DNA of 64,000 nucleotides from Serratia liquefaciens (GTDB lineage Bacteria; Pseudomonadota; Gammaproteobacteria; Enterobacterales; Enterobacteriaceae). The notes under the pieces are model-generated. The model made no database searches and was not told where the DNA came from. It saw nothing but the letters and a program-made list of their open reading frames with translations. Position numbers and translations under genes: made by a program. The stretch is taken from contig NZ_CP088930.1 in the NCBI RefSeq assembly GCF_027594825.1, positions 1,921,019 to 1,985,018 on the forward strand, written 5' to 3'. Position 1 is the stretch's first letter; every line of letters begins with the position of its first letter. This document shows, one piece after another, positions 52,321 to 62,288 of this stretch.

Positions 52321-53723
52321 TTAGCTTCAAATCCTTTTTCATGCGAACCATCGTTTTCCAGGTGATGGCCATACTGGTACTCTGGGGAATATTGCTGGGT
52401 TGGGTCAAATACCTTTATTACCCGGATGCTGAAAAGTATCTGGATAATCAGCAGCGTATTGTTGCACAAGGCATCGCCAACATTCTCGACAAGACTGACG
52501 TTACCAACAATAATTATTCCGACATCATTAAAGATATCGAAACAATGTACATCGATTCGATTAAAAACGGGATGGAAGACGAAATAGATTATCGTCCGCT
52601 GTTTGTCGTTTTCGATCGTAATAATCAGATGCTTTATGCCTCTCCCGCTCAAGATAAACCTTTGGTTTTGCCCCCGTCGGTGCTGTCCGGCACCATCAGC
52701 TACGCCAACGTGAAGTGGCATATCGCCGGCAGCTGGAGCGAAAAGCAGAAGTTTCGGGTGATCGTCGGCGAATCTTTCGACAACCGCACCACCATTTTCG
52801 GCAATCCGGCGGAAAGCACCGCAATCCCTTTGCTGGTGATCCTGGCGGCGATCATCGTCACGCTGCTGATCACCGCCTATTTCAGCCTGCGGCCGCTGCG
52901 GCAAATTGCCAGAACCATCTCTGACCGCAAGCCAGGCAACTTATCGCCGATCAATGTACGGGCGCAGTACCAGGAAATTCGGCCTGTCGTGCTGGAAATC
53001 AATAAGCTGATGACGCGTATCGACGCCGCCAACCAGCGTGAAAAACGCTTTATGGCGGACGCGGCCCACGAACTGCGCACCCCGATCGCCGCCGTGCTGG
53101 CACAGCTGCACCTGCTGACTCAGGTGGCGGATAAAACCGAACGGCAGGAAATCATTGGGGACATGCAGCTGGGGCTGGATCGCGCCGCATCGCTGTCGCG
53201 CCAGCTGATTGATCTGGCCAAGCTGGAGTCGGAAGACTTTCCGCTGAAGATTGAGGCGGTAGATATCTACGCTGAAATCAGCAAATGCATTGCCCAGCAC
53301 GTACCCTATGCGATGGAAAAGAACGTTGAGCTTTCGCTGGAAGGCAGTGAAAACGTGATTATCGATACCGATCGTCATTCGCTGATCACCATCTTTACCA
53401 ACCTGCTGGAAAACGCCATCAAATACGCCCCGCCCGGCGGCAGGATCGAAGCCAATATCCGCTCGTTGTCCCCCCTGGGCTGCTATATTACCCTGCGTGA
53501 CAATGGCCCTGGCGTTAGCCGGGAATACCAAAAGCGCCTGTTCGAGCGTTTTTACCGCGTGCCTGGCGTTCAGCAGACAGGCAGCGGTCTGGGACTGGCC
53601 ATTGCCAAAAACCTGGCCGATAAGATCGGTGCGCAGCTACGGATCACCGAAGGGCTTGATGAACGCGGCATCGGATTTGTCATCGACCTGCCGGAAAATT
53701 ACCTGATACCGACGGAGAACTAA
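52317..53723 (+). CDS. Sensor histidine kinase (QseC/PmrB-like)
   Basis: A 468-residue kinase. The first membrane helix is at about 9-32, a periplasmic sensing domain at about 33-160, and a second helix at about 163-185 (AIPLLVILAAIIVTLLITAY). HAMP follows, then HisKA with phospho-acceptor His251 (ADAAHELRTPIAAVLAQ), then the ATPase (LLENAIKYAPPGG, RDNGPGV and GSGLGLAIAKNL). It is the partner of the overlapping response regulator. The signal is unknown; the MipA-type envelope target suggests cell-envelope sensing. Confidence 0.92.
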   Translation: MISFKSFFMRTIVFQVMAILVLWGILLGWVKYLYYPDAEKYLDNQQRIVAQGIANILDKTDVTNNNYSDIIKDIETMYIDSIKNGMEDEIDYRPLFVVFDRNNQMLYASPAQDKPLVLPPSVLSGTISYANVKWHIAGSWSEKQKFRVIVGESFDNRTTIFGNPAESTAIPLLVILAAIIVTLLITAYFSLRPLRQIARTISDRKPGNLSPINVRAQYQEIRPVVLEINKLMTRIDAANQREKRFMADAAHELRTPIAAVLAQLHLLTQVADKTERQEIIGDMQLGLDRAASLSRQLIDLAKLESEDFPLKIEAVDIYAEISKCIAQHVPYAMEKNVELSLEGSENVIIDTDRHSLITIFTNLLENAIKYAPPGGRIEANIRSLSPLGCYITLRDNGPGVSREYQKRLFERFYRVPGVQQTGSGLGLAIAKNLADKIGAQLRITEGLDERGIGFVIDLPENYLIPTEN

Positions 53724-53729
53724 CCCGCC

Positions 53730-54260
53730 ATGACCGTCCCCATTTTGCTGCAGCAACACCAGCTTGATGCCCTGTGGCAGATCGACCGCAGTGAAATTAT
53801 CGATACCCTCTATCGTCTGCAAGACGGAGAGCTGCGGCCTTATGCCGACTATTACGATGTACGCGGCTGGGATCCGCACGATCGGGAAACCTATACGCCG
53901 ATCCATGAACAATGCTTTGCCCGCGGTGGCTCGTTTTTCGCTCTGTCAGATCAAGATAAAATTGTTGCCGCGGCGGTGGTAGATACCTTGCCGCGCGGCC
54001 CGCAACAGGACTTGCTCCAACTGCTTTTTTTCTACGTCGGTGCCGCCCAGCGCGGTAAAGGACTGGGTAAGATCCTGTTCAACCACTGTCTGCAGCAGGC
54101 TGCAAAAGAGGGCGCGCTGGGGTTGTACGTATCTTCTATCCCCAATAAAAACACCGTGGATTTCTACCTGTCGCAGGGCTGCCGCTTGATTGATCAGCCT
54201 GATGACGAGCTGTTCGCCCGCGAGCCGGAAGATATCCACCTGGTTTGCTATTGCCGGTAG
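53730..54260 (+). CDS. GNAT-family acetyltransferase
   Basis: A 176-residue GNAT protein. Acetyl-CoA-binding motif A is FFYVGAAQRGKGLGKILFNHCLQ (central residues 109-131), followed by GLYVSSIPNKNTVDFYLSQGC. Its acceptor is unknown. It starts 6 bases after the kinase stop, so it is the third gene of the two-component operon, which hints at an envelope or stress-linked modification. Its stop is only 4 bases from the convergent quinone-oxidoreductase-like gene. Confidence 0.87.
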   Translation: MTVPILLQQHQLDALWQIDRSEIIDTLYRLQDGELRPYADYYDVRGWDPHDRETYTPIHEQCFARGGSFFALSDQDKIVAAAVVDTLPRGPQQDLLQLLFFYVGAAQRGKGLGKILFNHCLQQAAKEGALGLYVSSIPNKNTVDFYLSQGCRLIDQPDDELFAREPEDIHLVCYCR

Positions 54261-54264
54261 CCGC

Positions 54265-55230
54265 CTATTGGGCAATTCGGATCACCGAACGCACGTCGCT
54301 TTTCTTGTTCAGATCCCAGACTTCGGCGATCTCTGATAAGCCATGCTCCTGAGTTTCAACCGAAATTTGCCCTGCTGCCGCCAAGACCAGGATTTCACTG
54401 GCATACCTTTGCATCTCGGCTATCGGCGGGAAGTTGCCGGTGCCGCTGCCCATGATCTGCAGTTGATTGCTGCGCAGCACCGCCGCCGGCAGGCGGATAT
54501 CCGGCCCGGCCATCGACCCGACGTTCACCAAACGTATGCCGCGCCCACCGGCGTAGGAAGACAGATCATGGTTGCTAAGCGTCGCAAGCAAGGCTTCGGT
54601 CGCGGCACCCCAGATATAGTCGACAATCACCTGATAGCCATGCGGCCCCGCTGCGGCGGCGAAAGCCTGCGTCAATGCAGCCCCTTCCAGCCCAAGATCG
54701 ACCGTAGCATCAACGTCCAGCGCATCCAGCACGCTCTGACGGCGACCGGCGGCGACAATTCGCCCCGCTCCCGCCTGACGTGCGGCCGCTACCGCCAGCT
54801 TACCTGAGGTCCCGGTAGCCCCGATAATCAGCACCGTTTCACCCGCCTGCAACTCGGCACGCCAGTGCAGTGGCAACCAGGCAGCGAATGCCGGGTTAAT
54901 CAATGCGGCGGCCGTCGCGTCATCCACACCTTTCGGTACCGGTACCGTCCAGGAGGCGAGAGTTCGTTCTGCCAGCGCACCGTGCGGTTGCCGGAAGGAG
55001 GCAAAATAGACCCGTTGACCGTCCGGCGCATAGCCAACGCCATCGGTGCCGGGTACGATCGGCAAGCTTTTCGGGCTTGAGTAATGCGTTCCGGCTACTA
55101 TGGCGCGATCCAATTGCTTGATGCCCGCCACGCTCACCGCGATTAGCGTTTCCCCTTCCCGCGCTACCGGCTCATCCACATTACCGAGTACCGGGGCCTG
55201 CCCCAATGCGTTTACGGTTGCTGCTCTCAT
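54265..55230 (-). CDS. Zinc-independent medium-chain dehydrogenase/quinone oxidoreductase-like enzyme
   Basis: A 321-residue MDR-superfamily protein. The N-terminal GroES-like domain (APVLGNVDEPVAREGETLIAVSVAGIKQLDR, about 12-43) and the Rossmann motif GATGTSGKLAVAAARQAGA (about 151-169) are clear. Structural-zinc cysteines are absent, pointing to an NADPH:quinone reductase or enone reductase type. Substrate unknown. It stands alone on its strand, upstream of nothing obvious, between the GNAT gene and the autotransporter terminator. Confidence 0.85.
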   Translation of the reverse strand: MRAATVNALGQAPVLGNVDEPVAREGETLIAVSVAGIKQLDRAIVAGTHYSSPKSLPIVPGTDGVGYAPDGQRVYFASFRQPHGALAERTLASWTVPVPKGVDDATAAALINPAFAAWLPLHWRAELQAGETVLIIGATGTSGKLAVAAARQAGAGRIVAAGRRQSVLDALDVDATVDLGLEGAALTQAFAAAAGPHGYQVIVDYIWGAATEALLATLSNHDLSSYAGGRGIRLVNVGSMAGPDIRLPAAVLRSNQLQIMGSGTGNFPPIAEMQRYASEILVLAAAGQISVETQEHGLSEIAEVWDLNKKSDVRSVIRIAQ

Positions 55231-55271
55231 TTTGGATCCTCATGTCATTTAGGTTGCCCTGCTGCGACAAT

Positions 55272-55302
55272 AAAAAAGGGACAGGGCATCATGCCGTGTC
55301 CC
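55272..55302 (-). terminator. Intrinsic terminator after the autotransporter gene
   Basis: On the minus strand GGGACA-x-GGCAT pairs with ATGCC-x-TGTCCC across single mismatches, followed by TTTTTTA. It lies 64 bases after the autotransporter stop. Confidence 0.75.
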
Positions 55303-55365
55303 CTGATAATACATCTAGCCGAAAAGTGTTATTGATATTCGCTCAGCGGTAATCCGATTAAAAAA

Positions 55366-58300
55366 TCAGAAACGCCAGGTCACGGCAACGTTGCCCTCTA
55401 ACGAATGGCTGCCCTTGCGTAACAGTTCACTGGAAACGCCGGCGCCCAAAGAGACGGCCTGGTTTAGCTGATACTGCACACCGGCCTGCGCGGCCAACGC
55501 ATCGCGCCCGGCCAAGGTGCTTTCGCTATCAAAAGCTGAGGCGTTATAGCCCACAAACTGAGCACGCTGACTCAGCTTGTTGTTTAACAACTCATGTTGC
55601 CAGCCAAGGCGCAGAGTGGCGGACAGCGCCTGTGAGCCCTGCAATGGCTGCCGATACAGCGCTTCCACACCCAGCGTGCTTTGCAGCGAATCGGCATAAC
55701 GTCCCTTAATCTGCAGCGACGGCGCGTTACCCAAACCGGACTCCTGGATCGTGCGATGGGTGGTCGCGGTATAGTCCAGCGCTGCCACCGGGCCGAGGCT
55801 AAATGCCTCGGTTAACGCAAAATGATAGCCACCGCCCAAGGTTAGTGAACCGTTCCAGGCCGTCCAGTCGCTCTTGCGGGTGCCGCTTATGCCGGCCACA
55901 TCAAACTGGCGCTTCATCTGATTTTCCTCCGCCCCTAGGCGTCCCAGACCATAGGCAAACGGCCCAACCATGGCATCCTGTGCGTAGTTGAACTGCAAGC
56001 CAACATCAAAGGAGGTGCTGTGCGTGCGCGCTCGATCGGCGCTTTTGGCGTTGACCGTTTGCCCGCCGACCGCCGCGTGGAAACCGGTGGTCAGGCCCGG
56101 TACCAGCCAGTTACGTTTCTCGGCACCGAACAACACGCCATAACGCGATGCGTTGTAACCGGCGATTGTGCCCGTATTGTTTTGCCAGTTACCGCCGCCG
56201 TACGGCAGGGCAAAACTGATCCAATCTTGCTCGTCGCTCGTTGGTGCCAACGTCAAATTGCGCTCCGGTGCGGTCAAGGCACGGGTTAACTGGCGTTCGC
56301 GGTCGAATGAGGTCTGAATCAGGCTGTTATAAGCCGACGGCTCCAGCTGCGCCAACGCGCTGTTCACCTGTCGGCCTTCGGGGCTGGAGAAATCCAGCGC
56401 GGTCAGTAACGGCCGCAGGTCGTTTCCCGCCGTCGCCGCAGCCCGGGCTAACGCCAGACCCACATTTCGTTCATTCGCATTCTGTGCATATTGGCTGTAG
56501 GCCGATACGCCACGGCTCGCGCTGATTTGGTATTGTCCGGCTGCCAACGGAGTAACATGGAAGCTCAGCGTCGGTGATGCCGTCTGAACGCCGAGCTGCT
56601 CGAATTCACCGCTGACCTGGCCCAATCGCAACAGAGAAGCGCTGTTCATCTGCCAGCCTGAGGCATACCAGCCTTTTACCGGCATCAACGTCAGGGTTCC
56701 GCTTAAGCTGGATTTACCGCTAATTTGTACCCGATCGCCCTGCCCTTGGCCGTCGAACATCAATTGCAAGTGCCCCTGTGGCCCCTGGGAATAATTACCG
56801 TCGATCGACAACTGGCCAAAGGGCCCCCCGGCGGTAAGCAAGCCGTTATTGGTGAACAGCCCGGCATCCGACAGCGCGTAGCGGCTATTACCCGCCAATT
56901 GGGCACCCGGCTGGATATCCACGCTATAGACCTGATGGTTACCGTTCAGGGTGGTTTTCCCGCCTTCGGCCACCAGCGCCAGGTTTTCCTTACCCCGAAT
57001 GTTGCCGTTATAGGTGAAATCAAAACCGTTATCCGCCACCGCAGTGACCTGCCCCTGCGCATCTGGCTGCAGGCCGAAGGTCAAGCGAGTCAGACGTGCC
57101 TGATTATTTCCATCCCGTTGTGCATAATCGGAAATGATATCGCCCTGAATGTCAGCGCCGCGCATCACGTTAATGGCACCGGCCAATGCATTCACTGACT
57201 GGTAGATAGCCGCTTTGGCTCCTTTTAACGAGCCGGTAATATCGAAATTGGACACCAGCGGCGCAGCCCGATATTGGGACAGATCGACGCCCGCCCACTG
57301 CCAGATATACGAACCACGGTATTCAGTTTCGTTACCCAGCAGGTTGTTGCCGAAATCCAGCCTTGCGGCGACGCCTTCTTTACCGTTCGCTTCCAGGCTG
57401 CCGCGTTGAAGGATATTGTGGCTATCGCCGTATGCCACCAATAAACCGGTGCCGTAATCGCCGTTAGCCTGAACCCGGACGCCGGGTGCAATGCTGAGCG
57501 TATTCCCCGCGCCATCTATCCTGATACCCGCAGCGGCAACGCCATCCGCCATGATGTCGGCGCGCTGTTCGACCCGGTTGTTACTGCCGTAGATGTGCAA
57601 CCCGACTCCCCGTGCTGCGGTATTGGCCTGGCCGTCGAGATACGCAGTGCCAGCCGCGTTGCGTGCAAAATATCCCTGATGGTTGATTACTTCCAGGCCG
57701 CTGCCGTAAATCGAGCGGCCAAAGAAGTTACGGCGATCGATGTCATACCCCATGTCCTGCAGCAGCGCTAACTCAGTTTCCATCATGGTGGTGTAATTAC
57801 GGTAGTTTTGATGGCTCATCAGGCTGCGATCGAGCTCAATGTGCGACATGTAATCATCGTCCAGATCGCCCAGCACATCGAGAATACGTACCGGGACACC
57901 CGGCATGGCACCGTCCAACACCTCTTTGACGTGGCTGCCGGCGAAATAGCCGCGATCTTTGCGCACATCAAAGGCAGAAGGATCGTCCGGCCCCTCACAC
58001 TTATTGCACAAGATAGCCTGCCCCGGCTGCGCCGGATTGCCATTGTCATCAAACAGGTGCGAACTCCAGCTGCCAAACGTCGGGCCAAATTGGGTCACAC
58101 CATCCGTTACACCGGCTGTGGCGCTAATCCCCAAGGCATGGGCTATTTCATGAAAAAGGGTGACTTCCAGATCGGTACGGTGATCGGTGGGGATCAGTGC
58201 CGGCGAAGCCTGGCCAGGGGTAAAATCCATTTTCCCGATCCTGACGACGGCGTGGGCACCGTTGTCCAACTCGCCGGCATCCTGGCCCTGCAACACCGCC

Positions 58301-58653
58301 TGAAGCTGGGTCAGGCTAAATTCCGCATCGCTGACGTCAGGGCTCAACGCACCGGCCCCCTCATCGTCATAGGTGCCGATGTTAATCACGCCCGGCAATC
58401 GGCCCGGCGCAGGCTTGATAATATCGGCCCAGCGTTGCGCGGCGCTGATCACCTGAGCCTTTTGCGCATCATCCAATGCCCAAGAGGCATGCTGGGGGAC
58501 CCCCTCCTCATTAAAGTAGCTGTCGTCGGCCGGACCGTAGAAATTCAGTTTAAACACCGTTTGACCGCTGTTATTTCGAACCTCGTAGCTCTCGACCGCC
58601 TGCGCGGAACAGAGAGGTAAAGCCGCAATGATTGCGATAGCCAACCTTTTCAT
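55366..58653 (-). CDS. Type V autotransporter with a metzincin-like metalloprotease passenger
   Basis: A 1095-residue secreted protein. A signal peptide (MKRLAIAIIAALPLCSAQA) is followed by a protease-like region at about 30-290 with HEIAHALG (His168, Glu169, His172), a third candidate ligand His271 and a Met-turn SLMSH (Met279). The 99-residue spacing between the second and third His recalls leishmanolysin-type enzymes. ILCNKCEG carries a Cys pair. A beta-helix-like repeat region spans about 330-760 (IRIDGAGNTLSIAPGVRVQA), and the C-terminal beta-barrel about 830-1095, ending NVAVTWRF. AAGGAG precedes the ATG at 58653; an in-frame ATG 11 codons earlier is less likely. It should be exported to the cell surface; its substrate is unknown. 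Confidence 0.87.
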   Translation of the reverse strand: MKRLAIAIIAALPLCSAQAVESYEVRNNSGQTVFKLNFYGPADDSYFNEEGVPQHASWALDDAQKAQVISAAQRWADIIKPAPGRLPGVINIGTYDDEGAGALSPDVSDAEFSLTQLQAVLQGQDAGELDNGAHAVVRIGKMDFTPGQASPALIPTDHRTDLEVTLFHEIAHALGISATAGVTDGVTQFGPTFGSWSSHLFDDNGNPAQPGQAILCNKCEGPDDPSAFDVRKDRGYFAGSHVKEVLDGAMPGVPVRILDVLGDLDDDYMSHIELDRSLMSHQNYRNYTTMMETELALLQDMGYDIDRRNFFGRSIYGSGLEVINHQGYFARNAAGTAYLDGQANTAARGVGLHIYGSNNRVEQRADIMADGVAAAGIRIDGAGNTLSIAPGVRVQANGDYGTGLLVAYGDSHNILQRGSLEANGKEGVAARLDFGNNLLGNETEYRGSYIWQWAGVDLSQYRAAPLVSNFDITGSLKGAKAAIYQSVNALAGAINVMRGADIQGDIISDYAQRDGNNQARLTRLTFGLQPDAQGQVTAVADNGFDFTYNGNIRGKENLALVAEGGKTTLNGNHQVYSVDIQPGAQLAGNSRYALSDAGLFTNNGLLTAGGPFGQLSIDGNYSQGPQGHLQLMFDGQGQGDRVQISGKSSLSGTLTLMPVKGWYASGWQMNSASLLRLGQVSGEFEQLGVQTASPTLSFHVTPLAAGQYQISASRGVSAYSQYAQNANERNVGLALARAAATAGNDLRPLLTALDFSSPEGRQVNSALAQLEPSAYNSLIQTSFDRERQLTRALTAPERNLTLAPTSDEQDWISFALPYGGGNWQNNTGTIAGYNASRYGVLFGAEKRNWLVPGLTTGFHAAVGGQTVNAKSADRARTHSTSFDVGLQFNYAQDAMVGPFAYGLGRLGAEENQMKRQFDVAGISGTRKSDWTAWNGSLTLGGGYHFALTEAFSLGPVAALDYTATTHRTIQESGLGNAPSLQIKGRYADSLQSTLGVEALYRQPLQGSQALSATLRLGWQHELLNNKLSQRAQFVGYNASAFDSESTLAGRDALAAQAGVQYQLNQAVSLGAGVSSELLRKGSHSLEGNVAVTWRF

Positions 58654-58836
58654 CGTGCACTCCTTGTCAATGGATCGTCCCTGCAAAATAGTTTGCTGAT
58701 GACAATTTAGACGTGTGGATGTAAACGCAAATTAAACCGGAGAGAGTCTTAAAAAATAAGGGAGGCAAAGCGCGGGGAAATAAAAAATTGCTAATTAATC
58801 AAATGAATCAGTAAGAAAACTCTCAGAGATTAGCCA

Positions 58837-58865
58837 TAAAAAAAGCAGCGCATAATGCGCTGCTT
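58837..58865 (-). terminator. Intrinsic terminator after gcvP
   Basis: AAGCAGCGCA and TGCGCTGCTT form a perfect 10-bp stem with a three-base loop, followed on the minus strand by eight T residues. It begins about 27 bases after the gcvP stop and ends the gcvTHP operon. Confidence 0.92.
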
Positions 58866-58891
58866 CAAAAGGTAAACCTGCACGAATAAGC

Positions 58892-61771
58892 TTATTCGTA
58901 GTCGCTCATTGGCACGCAGGAACAGAACAGGTTACGATCGCCGTACACGTCATCCAGACGCTTCACGCTCGGCCAGTATTTGTTCTCACGCACGCCGGCA
59001 ATCGGGAACACCGCCAGCTCACGGCTGTAGGCATGCTGCCAGTCGCTGACCAGCTCCGCCTGCACGTGGGGCGCGTTCACCAGCGGGTTATCTTCCAATG
59101 GCCATTCGCCTTTTGCCACCCGATCAATCTCGCCGCGGATCGCCAGCATCGCATCGATAAAGCGATCCAGCTCGACCTTGCTTTCCGACTCGGTTGGCTC
59201 AACCATCAGCGTACCCGCCACCGGGAACGACATGGTCGGCGCATGGAAGCCGTAGTCGATCAGACGTTTGGCGATGTCCATTTCGCTGATGCCGGTTTCT
59301 TCCTTCAGCGGACGAATATCGAGAATACATTCATGCGCTACGCGGTGATCGCGACCGGTATACAGCACTGGGTAAGCGTCCTTCAAACGGGTCGCAATGT
59401 AGTTGGCATTAAGGATTGCCACCTGGCTGGCCTGCTTCAAGCCTTCCGCACCCATCATGCGGATGTACATCCAGCTGATTGGCAGGATAGAAGCGCTGCC
59501 GAACGGCGCAGCGGAGACTGCGCCCTGCTGGGTGGTCACACCGTCGATCTGCACCACGCTATGGCCTGGAACGAACGGGGCAAGGTGGGATTTCACGCCG
59601 ATAGGGCCCATGCCTGGGCCACCGCCGCCGTGAGGGATACAGAAGGTTTTATGCAGGTTAAGGTGCGAAACGTCCGCCCCGATATAACCCGGGGTGGTGA
59701 TCCCCACCTGAGCATTCATGTTGGCGCCGTCGAGATAGACCTGGCCACCGAACTGATGAACGATCTGGCACACTTCACGAATAGTTTCTTCGTACACGCC
59801 GTGGGTCGACGGGTAGGTCACCATGATGCAGGACAGTTCTTCACCCGCCTGTTCTGCCTTGACGCGCAGATCATGCAGATCGATGTTGCCGTTCTTGTCG
59901 CAGGCCACCACCACCACGCTCATGCCCGCCATTTGCGCGGAAGCGGGGTTGGTGCCGTGCGCAGAGCTTGGGATCAGGCAAATATGACGGCCCGCTTCAT
60001 TGCGGCTTTCATGGTAACGACGGATCGCCAGCAAACCGGCGTATTCGCCCTGAGCACCGGAGTTAGGCTGCATGCAAACTGCGTCATAACCGGTCAGTTG
60101 CACTAACCACTGCGACAGTTGGCCGATCATTTGCTGGTAACCTGCCGCCTGCTCTGGCGGACAGAATGGGTGCAGTTCGGAGAATTCAGGCCAGGTAATC
60201 GGGATCATTTCCGCCGCGGCATTGAGCTTCATGGTGCAGGAGCCCAGCGGGATCATCGCCTGGTTGAGCGCCAGATCCTTGCGTTCCAGACGGTGCATGT
60301 AGCGCATCATCTCGGTTTCGCTGTGATAACGATTAAATACCGGGTGAGTCAGGATCGGATCCTTGCGCAGCATGGCAGCCGGGATCGACTGGCTGTTTTT
60401 GCTCACGGCAGCGTCCAGCGCGTCGATGTCCAGACCATGGTCGTCGCCCGCCAGCAAGGCAAACAGCGTCTGTACGTCTTCACGGGAGGTGGCTTCGTCC
60501 AGCGTAATGCCCACGGCACCGTGAATGTCGGTACGCAAGTTGATGCCGAAGCTCAATGCACGTTCCAGTACGGCAGCCTTGTCCTTCACTTCGACCGTCA
60601 GGGTGTCGAACCATGTTTTATGGCGCAATGTCAGCCCGGCTTGTTGCAGCCCGGCGGCCAGAATGTCGGTCAGACGATGGATGCGCCCGGCGATGCGTTG
60701 CAGGCCCTGCGGGCCATGGTACACCGCATACAGGCTGGCAATGTTGGCCAGCAGTACCTGCGAGGTACAGATATTCGAGTTGGCTTTTTCGCGGCGGATA
60801 TGTTGTTCACGGGTTTGCATCGCCATGCGCAGCGCGGTGTTGCCTGCGGCATCGCGGGAAACGCCAATGATACGGCCCGGCATCGAGCGTTTGAACTCGT
60901 CGCGACAGGCAAAGAAGGCAGCATGTGGCCCGCCGTAGCCCATCGGCACGCCGAAGCGCTGTGCAGAACCGAACACCACATCGGCGCCCTGTTTGCCCGG
61001 TGCGGTCAGCAGCACCAACGCCATAATGTCGGCCGCCACGCTGGTGCCGATTTTACGGTTCTTCAATTCGGCCAGCAGCGCGCTGTAGTCGTGCAGTTCA
61101 CCGGTGGTGCCTACCTGTTGCAGCAGCACGCCGAACACGCCTTGCAGCTCCAGCACTTTCTCGGCTTTATCCACGATCACTTCGAAACCGAAGGTTTCGG
61201 CGCGGGTACGCACCACGTCCAGCGTCTGAGGATGTACGTCATCAGCCACGAAGAAGCGGTTGGCGTCTTTCAGCTTGCTGGCGCGTTTGGCCAGCGCCAT
61301 CGCTTCGGCCGCCGCAGTGGCTTCGTCCAACAGCGAGGCGGATGCCAGATCCAAACCGGTCAAATCCAGGGTCAGGGTTTGGAAGTTCAACAGCGCCTCA
61401 AGACGGCCCTGCGACACTTCCGGCTGATACGGGGTATAAGCGGTGTACCAACCTGGGTTTTCCAGCATGTTGCGCAGGATCACTGGCGGCGTCAGCACCG
61501 CGCTGTAACCCATACCGATATAGGATTTGTAGCGCTGATTCTGCGAGGCAATCGCCTTCAGTTCGGCCAGCGCCTGATGTTCAGTTGCCGCATCGCCCAC
61601 CGGCGGCGGCGCAGGCAGTTGAATGTCTGCCGGCACAATCTGTTGGATCAGCGCGCTGAGCGAGCGTGCGCCCACCGCTTCCAGCAACTGCTGCTGTTGT
61701 TCTGCAGAAGAGCCGATGTGGCGTTCGATGAACGCTTCGCTGTGTTCAAGTTGGCTGAGTGTCTGAGTCAT
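58892..61771 (-). CDS. gcvP: Glycine dehydrogenase (decarboxylating), P protein
   Basis: A 959-residue PLP enzyme that decarboxylates glycine and transfers the aminomethyl group to the lipoyl arm of GcvH. The PLP-binding Lys is residue 708 in [18 protein letters not shown]. The N-terminal [16 protein letters not shown] and [20 protein letters not shown] stretches match the family. Length is within two residues of E. coli GcvP. It is the last gene of gcvT-gcvH-gcvP, separated from gcvH by a hairpin-bearing gap of 86 bases. Confidence 0.98.
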   Translation of the reverse strand: MTQTLSQLEHSEAFIERHIGSSAEQQQQLLEAVGARSLSALIQQIVPADIQLPAPPPVGDAATEHQALAELKAIASQNQRYKSYIGMGYSAVLTPPVILRNMLENPGWYTAYTPYQPEVSQGRLEALLNFQTLTLDLTGLDLASASLLDEATAAAEAMALAKRASKLKDANRFFVADDVHPQTLDVVRTRAETFGFEVIVDKAEKVLELQGVFGVLLQQVGTTGELHDYSALLAELKNRKIGTSVAADIMALVLLTAPGKQGADVVFGSAQRFGVPMGYGGPHAAFFACRDEFKRSMPGRIIGVSRDAAGNTALRMAMQTREQHIRREKANSNICTSQVLLANIASLYAVYHGPQGLQRIAGRIHRLTDILAAGLQQAGLTLRHKTWFDTLTVEVKDKAAVLERALSFGINLRTDIHGAVGITLDEATSREDVQTLFALLAGDDHGLDIDALDAAVSKNSQSIPAAMLRKDPILTHPVFNRYHSETEMMRYMHRLERKDLALNQAMIPLGSCTMKLNAAAEMIPITWPEFSELHPFCPPEQAAGYQQMIGQLSQWLVQLTGYDAVCMQPNSGAQGEYAGLLAIRRYHESRNEAGRHICLIPSSAHGTNPASAQMAGMSVVVVACDKNGNIDLHDLRVKAEQAGEELSCIMVTYPSTHGVYEETIREVCQIVHQFGGQVYLDGANMNAQVGITTPGYIGADVSHLNLHKTFCIPHGGGGPGMGPIGVKSHLAPFVPGHSVVQIDGVTTQQGAVSAAPFGSASILPISWMYIRMMGAEGLKQASQVAILNANYIATRLKDAYPVLYTGRDHRVAHECILDIRPLKEETGISEMDIAKRLIDYGFHAPTMSFPVAGTLMVEPTESESKVELDRFIDAMLAIRGEIDRVAKGEWPLEDNPLVNAPHVQAELVSDWQHAYSRELAVFPIAGVRENKYWPSVKRLDDVYGDRNLFCSCVPMSDYE

Positions 61772-61821
61772 TGCTACAAATTCCTGAATTCTGGCGTGGT
61801 ACGGGATATAGCCTGAACTAA

Positions 61822-61850
61822 AACGCCCCGGCCGAAAGGCCTGGGGCGTT
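61822..61850 (-). promoter_or_regulatory. Intercistronic hairpin between gcvH and gcvP
   Basis: AACGCCCC and GGGGCGTT close an inner GGCC-GAAA-GGCC hairpin with one bulge. On the minus strand TTTTAG follows. This is terminator-like and could lower gcvP expression relative to gcvT and gcvH, or protect the upstream messenger end. Confidence 0.55.
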
Positions 61851-61857
61851 GCATGGA

Positions 61858-62244
61858 TTACTCGTCGATAGAAGCCTGATAAGCAGCGGCGTCCAGCAGG
61901 CTCGCCAGCTCGCCTTCGTCTGAGGCTTTAATCTGGAACAGGAAGCCGTCACCGTAAGGTTCGCTGTTGACCAGCTCCGGGGAGCCTTCCAACTCGCTAT
62001 TCACCGCCACGATTTCGCCGCTGATTGGCGCGTAAATGTCCGATGCCGCCTTGACGGATTCCGCCACGGCGCAATCTTCACCGGCGGCGACTTTGCGGCC
62101 CACTTCTGGCAGATCGACAAACACCATATCGCCCAGCAGTTCCTGCGCGTGTTCGGTGATACCTACGGTGTAAACGCCGTTACCTTCTGAACGAACCCAC
62201 TCGTGGGAGGATGCGTATTTCAATTCTGTTGGCACATTGCTCAT
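61858..62244 (-). CDS. gcvH: Glycine cleavage system H protein
   Basis: A 128-residue lipoyl carrier protein that shuttles the aminomethyl group between GcvP, GcvT and lipoamide dehydrogenase. The lipoyl-accepting Lys is residue 65 in [18 protein letters not shown]. The rest ([31 protein letters not shown]) matches the family along its full length. It lies 44 bases after gcvT and before gcvP in the standard operon. Confidence 0.98.
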   Translation of the reverse strand: MSNVPTELKYASSHEWVRSEGNGVYTVGITEHAQELLGDMVFVDLPEVGRKVAAGEDCAVAESVKAASDIYAPISGEIVAVNSELEGSPELVNSEPYGDGFLFQIKASDEGELASLLDAAAYQASIDE

Positions 62245-62288
62245 CGCCAGCTACTCCTTCGAAGAAATAAAGAATCAATAAACAAAAA

